From RGIG6165 sp045545175 (GTDB taxonomy: Bacteria > Bacillota > Clostridia > Oscillospirales > Feifaniaceae), in NCBI GenBank assembly GCA_045545175.1, contig JAZQAK010000047.1, positions 62,001 through 126,000 on the forward strand: a DNA stretch of 64,000 bases. The letters are read 5' to 3'. The notes under the pieces are model-generated. The model had not been told where the DNA came from. It did not search any database and saw only the letters and a program-made list of their open reading frames with translations. The position numbers and the translations under genes were made by a program. Of this stretch, positions 25,890 through 33,773 are shown one piece after another. Position 1 is the first letter of the stretch; each line of letters begins with the position of its first letter.

Positions 25890-25918
25890 ATATTATCACA
25901 ACGATATAAACAATTCAA
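25890..25918 (-). promoter_or_regulatory. sigma-A promoter of the SGNH hydrolase gene
   Basis: TTGAAT and TAATAT with a 17-bp spacer, 42 bp upstream of the ATG. Confidence 0.65.
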
Positions 25919-25944
25919 CACAGAAGCCTGAAATTGCTCTATTT

Positions 25945-27087
25945 TTATAAATTCATTAAATATTTATGCGCTTTTGTCAGAATTTCTTTTGATTCCTCAA
26001 ACTGCAACATACTCAATGCTTCATTGTAATCCATTAGATAAATATTTTTCAGTTCCGATTCTTGAACGGTCGGTACCTGATTACAATACTCTGCAAGAAA
26101 ATATATCACGTCTTTCGTAATTTTTCTGCCGTCTCGTATAAAAGTGTAGTTTACTTCCAACCTGAATCCATCAAGAAGAGTTGTCGACAAACCTGTTTCT
26201 TCCGAAATTTCTCGTAACGCTGTTTCCGTCTCACTCTCACCTGTTTCCATATGTCCTTTTGGAAAGCCATAAATGCCTTCATTTGATTGAATGATTATAT
26301 ACTTAATTCTATCATTCTCTCTTGTAAAAAGCACGGCACCGCAGGATTTTTCGTTTATCTTTTCATTCTTTATTGAGAGGAACAAATATAATGCATACGT
26401 ACCCGCAATTACCGAAAGCCATACACACGAAATGATTCTTTTTTGATTAGTGATAATCGCTTCATTTGAAAAAACACTCAATGCATTAAAAAGAGAATGA
26501 GTTACAATGCAAGGAATTAAACTCTTTGATTTAATATAAATCATTACAAAGGCAAAACCTACGGCTATTGCGTATATAACTTGAAGAATATTAGGTAATA
26601 GTTGTGCTCCCGAACCATTGATAAGATTTATAATATGTCCGATTCCAAAAGTTACACTCGAAACAACAACAGCTGATTTGACATCGTTTTCTGCCATAGC
26701 ATTAAATAAAAGGCCACGGAATATCATTTCTTCAAGAAAACCTACGAGAACCATAGACAAAATATATAAGCAGGTGTCCAGAGGAGATACATTCAACGTA
26801 ATACCATACCATAAATTCGTTGTTAAAAGTAGTATCAACGGAATGTAAAACAGCATATTCGATGCCGGTATTTGAGGTTTGCAAAGACCGTAGTTTCTTA
26901 ACAAACCATTCTTTTTCAAAAAGACGAACAATACGATCGAAAGCCCCGTCAAAATCGGCAAAGTGACACACTTTAAAATGCCGATTTGTGCAGATAAATT
27001 ATCACCCACAGATGCAAGTACGCAGTATACAATAATCCACGTTAAAGCAAAGAAAATCTTACTGTTTTTATATAATTTCTTTAACAT
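25945..27087 (-). CDS. CPBP intramembrane metalloprotease fused to a NUDIX hydrolase
   Basis: This is one uninterrupted frame of 380 residues with two domains. The first 245 residues form about eight membrane helices with the CPBP (Abi) motifs: EEMIFR near 117-123, FGIGH near 146-150 and a later THSLFNA near 200. Directly after the last helix a cytoplasmic NUDIX domain starts at SCGAVLFTREND. It has a complete NUDIX box (G-x5-E-x7-REISEETGL, about 278-300) and GFPKGH, as in Ap4A hydrolases. AGAGG supports the ATG at 27087; an upstream GTG or TTG in frame was rejected. The biological role of the fusion is unknown; coupling of nucleotide-metabolite hydrolysis to membrane proteolysis is speculation. 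Confidence 0.85.
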   Translation of the reverse strand: MLKKLYKNSKIFFALTWIIVYCVLASVGDNLSAQIGILKCVTLPILTGLSIVLFVFLKKNGLLRNYGLCKPQIPASNMLFYIPLILLLTTNLWYGITLNVSPLDTCLYILSMVLVGFLEEMIFRGLLFNAMAENDVKSAVVVSSVTFGIGHIINLINGSGAQLLPNILQVIYAIAVGFAFVMIYIKSKSLIPCIVTHSLFNALSVFSNEAIITNQKRIISCVWLSVIAGTYALYLFLSIKNEKINEKSCGAVLFTRENDRIKYIIIQSNEGIYGFPKGHMETGESETETALREISEETGLSTTLLDGFRLEVNYTFIRDGRKITKDVIYFLAEYCNQVPTVQESELKNIYLMDYNEALSMLQFEESKEILTKAHKYLMNL

Positions 27088-27247
27088 TCTCAAAACCTCT
27101 ATTCGACTATTTTTGTACAACACTATAACTACTGTTATTAACTCAATTCTTACCGTTCAAAATCCTGAAGGCACCGTGAATGTATTAACTTCAATCAAAC
27201 ACGATTCACCCAAGGCAGATTCTTAAAATACCAAAAATATAATAGTG

Positions 27248-27353
27248 TCCAATTTATAGAAGCGATTATATTCTTATCGGCAGACAAAAGATGTTTCTTA
27301 ATTAGTATTTAGAACTTGTTTTTGTTAAAATTAAAACAGTTCTACAAATTGGA
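27248..27353. repeat. 106-bp element bounded by 14-bp inverted repeats (MITE-like)
   Basis: TCCAATTTATAGAA at the left end matches the reverse complement of TTCTACAAATTGGA at the right end at 13 of 14 positions. An internal imperfect hairpin occupies 27310-27344. No ORF lies inside, and a clear target-site duplication was not seen. It fills most of the 274-bp gap between two accessory genes; the rest of the gap shows only a small palindrome (ATAAC-4-GTTAT at 27125-27138). Confidence 0.45.
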
Positions 27354-27361
27354 ATTAGTCG

Positions 27362-27850
27362 TTATATTTTATTTAGAAATTCTTCTGCTTGGATTCGATT
27401 TGAAAATATATAAATATCTTTGTGAGAATATCTTTTCAATAGTTCTGTTACTTTTGGTCTGCTTTGTGAATTGTAGTCTTTTATAAACTCAATAAATTCT
27501 GCATCATCCTCAGCGCTTTCTATCCAAGGCATATCACTTCTTGGTTTACCTTTTCTCTCCTTAATACCATCAAGACAAACATCTAATGGATAGTCAAGAA
27601 AAATAACTGTATCACACTTTTGCATTCTTAATTCCATTGTGCAACCATAATTGCCATCAATTATCCACTCACTATTTTCGATTATTTTTGATAGTCTATC
27701 AAGAAAAACGGATTTTTCAACGGTTGTTTTATCTTCATTCCAAAACAACATATCTAAATGATACAATGGAATTTTTGTGATTTTGTGTAACGACTTGGAA
27801 AAGGTACTCTTACCACTTCCAGGACACCCGATTACAATAATTTTTTTCAT
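27362..27850 (-). CDS. P-loop kinase-like ATPase (topology modulation/FlaR family)
   Basis: The 162 residues resemble the small adenylate-kinase-fold proteins annotated as topology modulation protein or FlaR. The Walker A motif GCPGSGKST is at residues 8-16; IPLYHLDMLFWNEDKT, EWIIDGNYG and TVIFLDYPLDVC follow in the family order. It should bind and hydrolyse a nucleoside triphosphate; the phosphate acceptor is unknown. It has its own promoter. It stands next to a tRNA array and a repeat element, so it may be an accessory gene. Confidence 0.75.
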   Translation of the reverse strand: MKKIIVIGCPGSGKSTFSKSLHKITKIPLYHLDMLFWNEDKTTVEKSVFLDRLSKIIENSEWIIDGNYGCTMELRMQKCDTVIFLDYPLDVCLDGIKERKGKPRSDMPWIESAEDDAEFIEFIKDYNSQSRPKVTELLKRYSHKDIYIFSNRIQAEEFLNKI

Positions 27851-27886
27851 ATCTCACTTACCTACAAATTCTTATTTGTCGGGCTG

Positions 27887-27915
27887 ATTATACCACACAT
27901 AATATTACATTACAA
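27887..27915 (-). promoter_or_regulatory. sigma-A promoter of the P-loop kinase gene
   Basis: TTGTAA and a perfect TATAAT with a 17-bp spacer, about 37 bp upstream of the ATG. Confidence 0.65.
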
Positions 27916-27928
27916 TCAGATGCTGATG

Positions 27929-27960
27929 CAAAAAATAAAGGACTTCTATTGAAGTCCTTT
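27929..27960 (-). terminator. terminator of the tRNA operon
   Basis: A 10-bp stem (AAAGGACTTC / GAAGTCCTTT) with a 4-base loop, 8 bp after the tRNA-Cys 3' end; on the minus strand it is followed by ATTTTTTG. Confidence 0.85.
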
Positions 27961-27968
27961 TCTTTTTT

Positions 27969-28043
27969 TGGAGGCGCCACCCGGATTTGAACCGGGGAAT
28001 CAGAGTTTTGCAGACTCGTGCCTTACCACTTGGCTATAGCGCC
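27969..28043 (-). tRNA. tRNA-Cys (GCA)
   Basis: Folds as a full cloverleaf: 7-bp acceptor (GGCGCTA with TGGCGCC), anticodon loop CTGCAAA giving GCA, T-arm GGTTCAAATCC, discriminator T and an encoded CCA. Last of five tRNA genes in one transcript. Confidence 0.95.
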
Positions 28044-28101
28044 GTATTCACTTTTTTAAACAGTATAGCAGGAGAATTTTTTTGCTCCTGCTATACATAG
28101 T

Positions 28102-28177
28102 TGGAGCGGATTACGAGGCTCGAACTCGCTACCTCAACCTTGGCAAGGTTGCGCTCTACCAGATGAGCTAAATCCGC
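28102..28177 (-). tRNA. tRNA-Gly (GCC)
   Basis: Acceptor GCGGATT with AATCCGC, D-arm AGCTCATCTGGTAGAGC, anticodon stem-loop CAACC-TTGCCAA-GGTTG giving GCC, T-loop TTCGAGC and an encoded CCA. Confidence 0.95.
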
Positions 28178-28182
28178 ATATA

Positions 28183-28258
28183 TGGTGCCTCCGGGCGGAA
28201 TCGAACCACCGACACGGGGATTTTCAGTCCCCTGCTCTACCTACTGAGCTACAGAGGC
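28183..28258 (-). tRNA. tRNA-Phe (GAA)
   Basis: Acceptor GCCTCTG with CGGAGGC, anticodon stem-loop GGGGA-CTGAAAA-TCCCC giving GAA, T-loop TTCGATT, discriminator A and an encoded CCA. Confidence 0.95.
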
Positions 28259-28299
28259 ATAAAGAAAACGCCCTGTGAAAGCAGTTTTAAAAAAATATG

Positions 28300-28376
28300 T
28301 GGCGACCCGGATGGGGCTCGAACCCACGACCTCTAGCGTGACAGGCTAGCGTTCTAACCAACTGAACTACCGGGCC
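28300..28376 (-). tRNA. tRNA-Asp (GTC)
   Basis: Acceptor GGCCCGG with CCGGGTC (one G-U pair), anticodon stem-loop CTAGC-CTGTCAC-GCTAG giving GTC, T-loop TTCGAGC, discriminator G and an encoded CCA. Confidence 0.95.
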
Positions 28377-28382
28377 ACATAT

Positions 28383-28458
28383 TGGTGGGAGCTACAGGGA
28401 TCGAACCTGTGACCCTCTGCTTGTAAGGCAGATGCTCTCCCAGCTGAGCTAAGCTCCC
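28383..28458 (-). tRNA. tRNA-Val (TAC)
   Basis: Acceptor GGGAGCT with AGCTCCC, anticodon stem-loop TCTGC-CTTACAA-GCAGA giving TAC, T-loop TTCGATC and an encoded CCA. First gene of the Val-Asp-Phe-Gly-Cys operon. Confidence 0.95.
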
Positions 28459-28487
28459 GTTAAGTGTCTTTCGTAAGACGCTTAATT

Positions 28488-28516
28488 ATAATACTACATC
28501 ACAATGGTATTGTCAA
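28488..28516 (-). promoter_or_regulatory. promoter of the tRNA operon
   Basis: TTGACA and TATTAT with a 17-bp spacer. An imperfect 11-bp hairpin (28460-28485) lies between +1 and tRNA-Val and may guide 5' leader processing. Confidence 0.65.
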
Positions 28517-28533
28517 TACTTTTTTTCAACTTT

Positions 28534-29412
28534 TTAAAAAATTTCTGATAATATTTTTTCAAGGTCTTTCGGAGTGAATATATACTTATTATCACAGAAC
28601 TGACAGCATATCTCCGTATCCTTACCTTCATTCATCAATGAAGTCAGCTGTTCCTTTCCCAAAGACCTTATTGCCTTATCCATTCTCTCAAATGAACACG
28701 TACATTTATATTCTTTATTCGATTCTTCAAGAACATCGAATTCAAGCGGTCCCAGAACTTCCCTGATGATCTCTGTAAGGGTAAATCCTTCATCAAGCAT
28801 TTTGGTTACAGGCCATATGCCATTTAACTGTGCTTCAATAATCTCAATGATTTCTTCAGTTGCGCCCGGTAAAAGCTGAACAATATAACCGCCCGCAGAT
28901 TTAACAGTCCAATCCTTATCAACAAGAACCCCAAGAGCACAAACCGTAGGCGTCTGCTCACTCATAACGTAATAACTACTTATATCCTCTGCAATTTCGC
29001 CCGACACAAGCGGTATCTGACTCACGTAAGGTTCTTTCATACCCAAATCTTTAACTACGCCCAGATAGCCATTTCTACCGACAGCACCTCCAACGTCAAG
29101 TTTCCCTATATTATTAAGAGGTAACTCAACATTCGGATTTTCAACGTATCCCCTTACGTTACCCTGATAATTCGAAACCGCAATTATCATTCCCGCAGGA
29201 CCGTCACCTTTAAACTGAAGAGTAAGCGTCTCATTTTCCGATTTGAGCATACTTCCCATAAGAGAGGTTGCTGTTATTACCCTGCCAAGTGCAGCAGTAC
29301 ACACCGGCGTAGTATTATGATATGCAACTGCTTTACTGACTATTTCTTTTGAATCTATTGCATAAGCACGGACAAGCCCGTCTTTTGTAACAGCCTTAAT
29401 AAAATTTCCCAT
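28534..29412 (-). CDS. hslO: Hsp33 redox-regulated chaperone
   Basis: The 292 residues have the Hsp33 fold. The C-terminal zinc switch is intact: CTC near residue 232 and CQFC near 270, the four cysteines that release zinc and form disulfides under oxidative stress to activate holdase activity. The ATG follows GAGGGA. It lies only 16 bp downstream of the yerC terminator hairpin, so it must either be expressed by readthrough or have a promoter overlapping that hairpin; none is obvious. Confidence 0.95.
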   Translation of the reverse strand: MGNFIKAVTKDGLVRAYAIDSKEIVSKAVAYHNTTPVCTAALGRVITATSLMGSMLKSENETLTLQFKGDGPAGMIIAVSNYQGNVRGYVENPNVELPLNNIGKLDVGGAVGRNGYLGVVKDLGMKEPYVSQIPLVSGEIAEDISSYYVMSEQTPTVCALGVLVDKDWTVKSAGGYIVQLLPGATEEIIEIIEAQLNGIWPVTKMLDEGFTLTEIIREVLGPLEFDVLEESNKEYKCTCSFERMDKAIRSLGKEQLTSLMNEGKDTEICCQFCDNKYIFTPKDLEKILSEIF

Positions 29413-29428
29413 AATATTCCCTCATAAA

Positions 29429-29451
29429 AAAGGACGAACAAGTCGTCCTTT
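29429..29451 (-). terminator. terminator of yerC
   Basis: A 9-bp stem (AAAGGACGA / TCGTCCTTT) with a 5-base loop; on the minus strand TTTTTTAT follows. It is 2 bp from the yerC stop and 16 bp before hslO. Confidence 0.8.
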
Positions 29452-29453
29452 GA

Positions 29454-29750
29454 TTATTTACCTTTTTTCTCAAGTCTTGCAAGTGCTTTAGAATAACCGT
29501 CTTTACCATATTCAAGGCATCTGTTAACCCTGCTGATAGTAGCTGTACTAGCACCCGTCTGTTCAACAATTTCACTATACACCATACCGCTTTTAAGCAT
29601 AGTTGCTACCTGAAAACGCTGTGTCATAGCTTTAATTTCGGCAATCGTGCAAAGGTCATCAAAAAGTTCATAACATTCTTCTATTGATTCGAGCATTAAT
29701 ATTGCTTCGTATAATCTGTCTCTGTCTTTATTTCTTAACTTTTCTGACAT
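29454..29750 (-). CDS. YerC/YecD family TrpR-related DNA-binding protein
   Basis: The 98 residues belong to the YerC/YecD family, whose fold matches the Trp repressor. The helix-turn-helix region reads EIVEQTGASTATISRVNRCLEYG (about 60-82). The targets are unknown; in Firmicutes these are conserved small transcription factors. It has its own promoter downstream of tgt and a terminator directly after the stop, so it is monocistronic. Confidence 0.85.
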   Translation of the reverse strand: MSEKLRNKDRDRLYEAILMLESIEECYELFDDLCTIAEIKAMTQRFQVATMLKSGMVYSEIVEQTGASTATISRVNRCLEYGKDGYSKALARLEKKGK

Positions 29751-29769
29751 AATACATCACCCGAAGTTA

Positions 29770-29798
29770 ATTTTAACACACTAAATCGAAAAAGTAAA
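29770..29798 (-). promoter_or_regulatory. promoter of yerC
   Basis: TTTACT and TAAAAT with a 17-bp spacer and an extended -10 TG, ending 20 bp before the ATG. The weak -35 is offset by the extended -10. Confidence 0.55.
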
Positions 29799-29803
29799 GT
29801 TAT

Positions 29804-30934
29804 TTATATTCTTTTACCTAAAATTTCTCTCTGTTCTCTGTAGAACTTCTCATATCTGCCTTCATCAAGAGCAATTCTGATTTGCTCCATTAAATTATTA
29901 TAGAAATACAGATTATGAATTACCGCGAGTCTCATACCAAGCATCTCACCCGCTTTGAGCAAATGTCTGACGTAACCCTTGCTGTACTTACGGCATACGG
30001 GACAGTCACAATTCTCATCAATCGGAGACGTATCCGTCATATATTTTGCATTATTTAGATTTATAATACCTTTAGACGTAAATAAGTGTCCGTGACGTGC
30101 GTTTCGACTCGGCATTACGCAATCAAAAAAGTCAACCCCTCTGTATACACCTTCAAGGATATTAACAGGCGTTCCAACACCCATAAGATACCTTGGTTTA
30201 TTGTAAGGCATAACAGGGTCAAGTGCTTCGATTACGTCATACATAACTGCCGCTTCTTCACCTACAGCAAGACCGCCTATTGCATAACCGTCAAGATCAA
30301 AACCTTCAATCATCTTCATATGCTCAACACGAAGATCATTGTACGTTCCGCCCTGATTTATGCCAAAAAGCAACTGATTAGGATTTATAGTGCCGGGCAT
30401 TGCATTTAATTTAGTCATTTCATTCTTGCAACGTTCAAGCCAACGCGTTGTACGTGCAATTGATTTTTTAACGTAATCGTAAGGTGCAGGATTCTCAATA
30501 CACTCATCAAAAGCCATCGCAATAGTCGACGCAAGATTTGACTGTATTCGCATACTCTCTTCAGGACCCATAAATATCTTTCTTCCATCAATATGGGATG
30601 AAAAAGTTGCACCCTGCTCGTCAAGTTTACGAATTTTTGCAAGAGAATAAACCTGAAAACCACCGCTATCTGTAAGAATGGGCTTATCCCAGTCCATCAT
30701 TTTGTGCAGACCGCCAAGCGCCTTTACAACTTCATCCCCCGGTCTGACGTGCAAATGGTATGTATTTGACAGTTCAACCTGACATTTTAGTTGTTTCAGG
30801 TCATTAGCAGATATACCGCCTTTAATAGCTGCTGACGTACCCACGTTCATAAACACGGGCGTTTCAATAACCCCGTGGACCGTTGTAAATCTGCCACGCC
30901 TTGCTCTTCCTTCGGTTTTTAATATTTCAAACAT
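29804..30934 (-). CDS. tgt: tRNA-guanine transglycosylase
   Basis: The 376 residues match bacterial TGT. The nucleophile region LTDSGGFQVYSL lies near 90, CVMPSRNARHG near 264, and the zinc site CDCPVC plus a downstream His (about 300-330). It swaps guanine 34 for preQ1 in tRNA-Asp, -Asn, -His and -Tyr; a tRNA-Asp with GTC anticodon is encoded nearby. It is coupled to queA upstream, which acts next in the queuosine pathway; the ATG follows the queA stop by 7 nt. Confidence 0.97.
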   Translation of the reverse strand: MFEILKTEGRARRGRFTTVHGVIETPVFMNVGTSAAIKGGISANDLKQLKCQVELSNTYHLHVRPGDEVVKALGGLHKMMDWDKPILTDSGGFQVYSLAKIRKLDEQGATFSSHIDGRKIFMGPEESMRIQSNLASTIAMAFDECIENPAPYDYVKKSIARTTRWLERCKNEMTKLNAMPGTINPNQLLFGINQGGTYNDLRVEHMKMIEGFDLDGYAIGGLAVGEEAAVMYDVIEALDPVMPYNKPRYLMGVGTPVNILEGVYRGVDFFDCVMPSRNARHGHLFTSKGIINLNNAKYMTDTSPIDENCDCPVCRKYSKGYVRHLLKAGEMLGMRLAVIHNLYFYNNLMEQIRIALDEGRYEKFYREQREILGKRI

Positions 30935-30941
30935 AATTACC

Positions 30942-31967
30942 TCAATAAAGAATCATAGCATCGCCGAAACTGAAAAATCTATATTTTTCTTTCACAGCTT
31001 CGTTATATGCCCTTAGAATATTCTCTCTTCCGGCAAGTGCACTAACAAGCATTATAAGCGTACTTTCGGGAAGATGAAAATTGGTTATAAGCCTGTCAAC
31101 AGACTTAAACTTATATCCGGGATATATAAATATATTGGTAGATGCACTTCCGCTGCGAAGTATCCCATTATCATCTGTTGCAGCTTCAAGAGTTCTGCAG
31201 GAAGTGGTTCCTACAGATATAACCTTGTGACCGTTCATTTTTGCATCGTTGACGGTATCTGCTACGTCTTTTGACACAGAATACCATTCACTGTGCATAG
31301 GGTGTTCTTCAACGTTTTCTTCTTTTACAGGTCTGAACGTGCCAAGGCCCACGTGAAGCGTCACATAGCATATTTTTACGCCTTTTTTCTCCACTTTTTC
31401 AAGAAGTTCTTTTGTGAAATGAAGTCCCGCCGTAGGTGCAGCGGCACTTCCGGGATCAACTGCATAAACCGTCTGATAACGGTCTTTATCCTCAAGTTTT
31501 TCGTGTATATACGGAGGAAGGGGCATATTGCCTATTTCATCAAGAATTTCAAGAAAAACACCGTCATAGGTAAATTTTACAAGACGTATCCCTTCTTCAA
31601 TTATATCGACTACCTCGCCCTTGAGCCTACCTTCGCCAAAAACAAATTTATCACCAATGCGAGCCTTCTTACCGGGTTTAACAAGGCTTTCCCACACATC
31701 GCCCTCTTTCTGCGAGAGAAGCATAAATTCTACAACGGCACCCGTATTTTCTTTGACACCAAATATTCTCGACGGAATTACCTTCGAATTATTGAGAACC
31801 AGAACGTCGCCCTCATCCATATAGTCGAGAATATCACAAAAAGTACCGTGTTCATATTCACCGGTCTGTTTGTTTAACTTAAGTAATCTTGACCTGTCTC
31901 TGTCCTTAATAGGTGTCTGCGCTATAAGTTCTTCAGGCAGATCATAATTAAAATCTGTAACTTTCAT
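30942..31967 (-). CDS. queA: S-adenosylmethionine:tRNA ribosyltransferase-isomerase
   Basis: The 341 residues are full length. Signatures include FNYDLPEELIAQTP at the start, AAPTAGLHFT near 180 and TNFHLPESTLIMLVSAL near 295. It converts preQ1 in tRNA to epoxyqueuosine using SAM. It lies between a SpoIID-like gene (3 nt upstream) and tgt, with AAAGGA spanning the upstream stop. Confidence 0.97.
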   Translation of the reverse strand: MKVTDFNYDLPEELIAQTPIKDRDRSRLLKLNKQTGEYEHGTFCDILDYMDEGDVLVLNNSKVIPSRIFGVKENTGAVVEFMLLSQKEGDVWESLVKPGKKARIGDKFVFGEGRLKGEVVDIIEEGIRLVKFTYDGVFLEILDEIGNMPLPPYIHEKLEDKDRYQTVYAVDPGSAAAPTAGLHFTKELLEKVEKKGVKICYVTLHVGLGTFRPVKEENVEEHPMHSEWYSVSKDVADTVNDAKMNGHKVISVGTTSCRTLEAATDDNGILRSGSASTNIFIYPGYKFKSVDRLITNFHLPESTLIMLVSALAGRENILRAYNEAVKEKYRFFSFGDAMILY

Positions 31968-31970
31968 TTT

Positions 31971-33647
31971 CTATCCTTTTAATGAATTATTTACTACAAC
32001 TTCAGTTTCCGTAAAATAGTATTGCACAATATCCTCACCGGTCCAACCTGCATTCGCTCTGCCTTTGGCACCAAGTTGACTCATTCCTACATTATGCCCC
32101 CATCCTGTACCGGAAAAAGTAAAGGTATCTCCCGAAGGCATAACCTCTTTGCCTGCCGATGTAATTACGTGAACGTCATTCCCCTGAACTTTTGAAATAT
32201 TTCCGCCTGAGCCTATAACGTTCATATCGTAAACAGAATCACTCATCGCCGTTCCGTTTACGTATATCACGGCACTCGTAGATATTTTAAACCGTGCACT
32301 TTTTACGTATTTCGAAAGAGCAGTGCGCACTTTGTCACACTGTGATATTTTATGTGTTTTACCCGAACTGTCAACCATGGTTATCTCATAGACGTTTCCT
32401 GCTTCGGTATACTCCGAAACGTATATGTTTGCCATATCGGAGAGACCGTATTTTTGAGCAAGAGAATCAAGATTGCTTCTCGAAACGGTAGATGACCATT
32501 TACCGTAGTTTGCCACCGTGAGTTCTTCAAAATCATCCGGAACAGCTTTGTAGTAGGGATACTGTTTACCTCCCCACACATTTGAGTTGTCTTCACTTGA
32601 ACCGCCGTTTGATGAATAAAAATAAGTAGTCACAAGTTCGTTTCCGTAGACAACTATCATTCCTTCCGTTGATTCAACAGCCTCACGTATTTTATCCGTA
32701 ACACCGCCTATACCTTTATATACCTGACAATTAGTTGTTGCACAAACATTAAACCCGTATGATGCATGTTTATTTGAACTTCCGAGATAATAGCATCTCG
32801 CACATATAGCTTGTGCCCTCAACGCTTCAAGCGGATACGAAGACGACATCTCGTACGGAAGAACACCCATAATATAATCTTTCAAAGATACCACATTAAT
32901 AAACGTTATGTTATCCCCCGAAAGAATTTTATATTCAAATCCGCCGGCATAATTTGTAGAACCGTTTCTGATGTATACGTTTTTTTCTTCTTCAAAATGC
33001 GGTAAAGCAGCCACCCATTTGTCCGAAAACTCAAATTCACAGATAATGTGCGGTGAATTCATATCGATAAAAGTAATTCCCCTCGACGAATTACCGACAG
33101 GTGTATATTCCGTATCAATTACCGCTTTGAATTTTTCAACGTCTGCCTGTGCATATTCACTTTTGCTGTAATGCTCAATACGCACGTAGTACGAGTCGTC
33201 ATATACCGCAGGAAATACTTCAATATCATAGCCTGCTGCAAGCAATTTTTCCTTTACTTCAAGGGCATATACTTTAGCTTCATCATAAGTTGTAAATACA
33301 TCACCAAGTTGAAGATGATAAGAACCAAATCTGAGAGCCGTGTCAGTTGCCGTTTCACTTACGACGTTACCGTCCACATAAACCGTTTTGTCTTTTGCTG
33401 CGGTTATAAAAGTATTTTCAAGTGTAGCCAATGCTACGAAAGTGCCGTCTTCTGCATAATAGCCGATATCATATCCCGTCGGTGAATATGCATTCGCCGC
33501 AACGAGTGCAGAATCACCGTAAGCAAGACCTACACGAACCGTGTTTTTTGATGAGTAATCCACCTCATCGTATGCTAAAACGGATGGCACGGAAAACAAT
33601 ATTGTAAAAATAAATAAAAATGCAAGTAAAATAAACCGTTTTTTCAT
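31971..33647 (-). CDS. SpoIID/LytB domain secreted protein
   Basis: The 558 residues begin with a signal peptide (about 1-25, ending VLAYD). A SPOR-like stretch lies about 95-190 and a SpoIID domain occupies the C-terminal half: LKDYIMGVLPYEMSSSYPLEALRAQAICAR, then SSNGGSSEDNSNVWGG, and the ending GTGWGHNVGMSQLGAKGRA. SpoIID is a lytic transglycosylase that degrades peptidoglycan during engulfment; homologues like this also occur outside sporulation loci. It leads the unit with queA and tgt. There is no convincing ribosome-binding site or promoter. Confidence 0.88.
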   Translation of the reverse strand: MKKRFILLAFLFIFTILFSVPSVLAYDEVDYSSKNTVRVGLAYGDSALVAANAYSPTGYDIGYYAEDGTFVALATLENTFITAAKDKTVYVDGNVVSETATDTALRFGSYHLQLGDVFTTYDEAKVYALEVKEKLLAAGYDIEVFPAVYDDSYYVRIEHYSKSEYAQADVEKFKAVIDTEYTPVGNSSRGITFIDMNSPHIICEFEFSDKWVAALPHFEEEKNVYIRNGSTNYAGGFEYKILSGDNITFINVVSLKDYIMGVLPYEMSSSYPLEALRAQAICARCYYLGSSNKHASYGFNVCATTNCQVYKGIGGVTDKIREAVESTEGMIVVYGNELVTTYFYSSNGGSSEDNSNVWGGKQYPYYKAVPDDFEELTVANYGKWSSTVSRSNLDSLAQKYGLSDMANIYVSEYTEAGNVYEITMVDSSGKTHKISQCDKVRTALSKYVKSARFKISTSAVIYVNGTAMSDSVYDMNVIGSGGNISKVQGNDVHVITSAGKEVMPSGDTFTFSGTGWGHNVGMSQLGAKGRANAGWTGEDIVQYYFTETEVVVNNSLKG

Positions 33648-33669
33648 ATCTAATTAACCCGTAAAATAT

Positions 33670-33698
33670 TTGACACAACTTTAATATAGTGATAATAT
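33670..33698 (+). promoter_or_regulatory. promoter of asd-dapA-dapB
   Basis: TTGACA and TAATAT with a 17-bp spacer; an overlapping TATAAT would need 20 bp. The leader would be about 70 nt. Confidence 0.6.
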
Positions 33699-33730
33699 AA
33701 TAGAATGTTAGTACAATTATATATAAAAGT

Positions 33731-33756
33731 TGCCCTTATTTCAATAGTTAAGGGCA
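33731..33756 (+). other. leader hairpin of asd
   Basis: TGCCCTTA and TAAGGGCA form an 8-bp perfect stem with a 10-base loop, ending 17 bp before the asd ATG and just ahead of AAGGAG. No T-run follows. The leader is too short for a lysine riboswitch. Confidence 0.5.
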
Positions 33757-33773
33757 GAATCAAGGAGTAATTT

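Noticed and set aside
25848..28043. Integrated element using the tRNA-Cys gene as attachment site
   Set aside because: No integrase is present and no second copy of the tRNA 3' end was found in the neighbouring sequence.
33699..33773. Lysine riboswitch ahead of asd
   Set aside because: The leader is only about 70 nt with a single simple hairpin; an L box needs well over 150 nt and a multi-helix junction.
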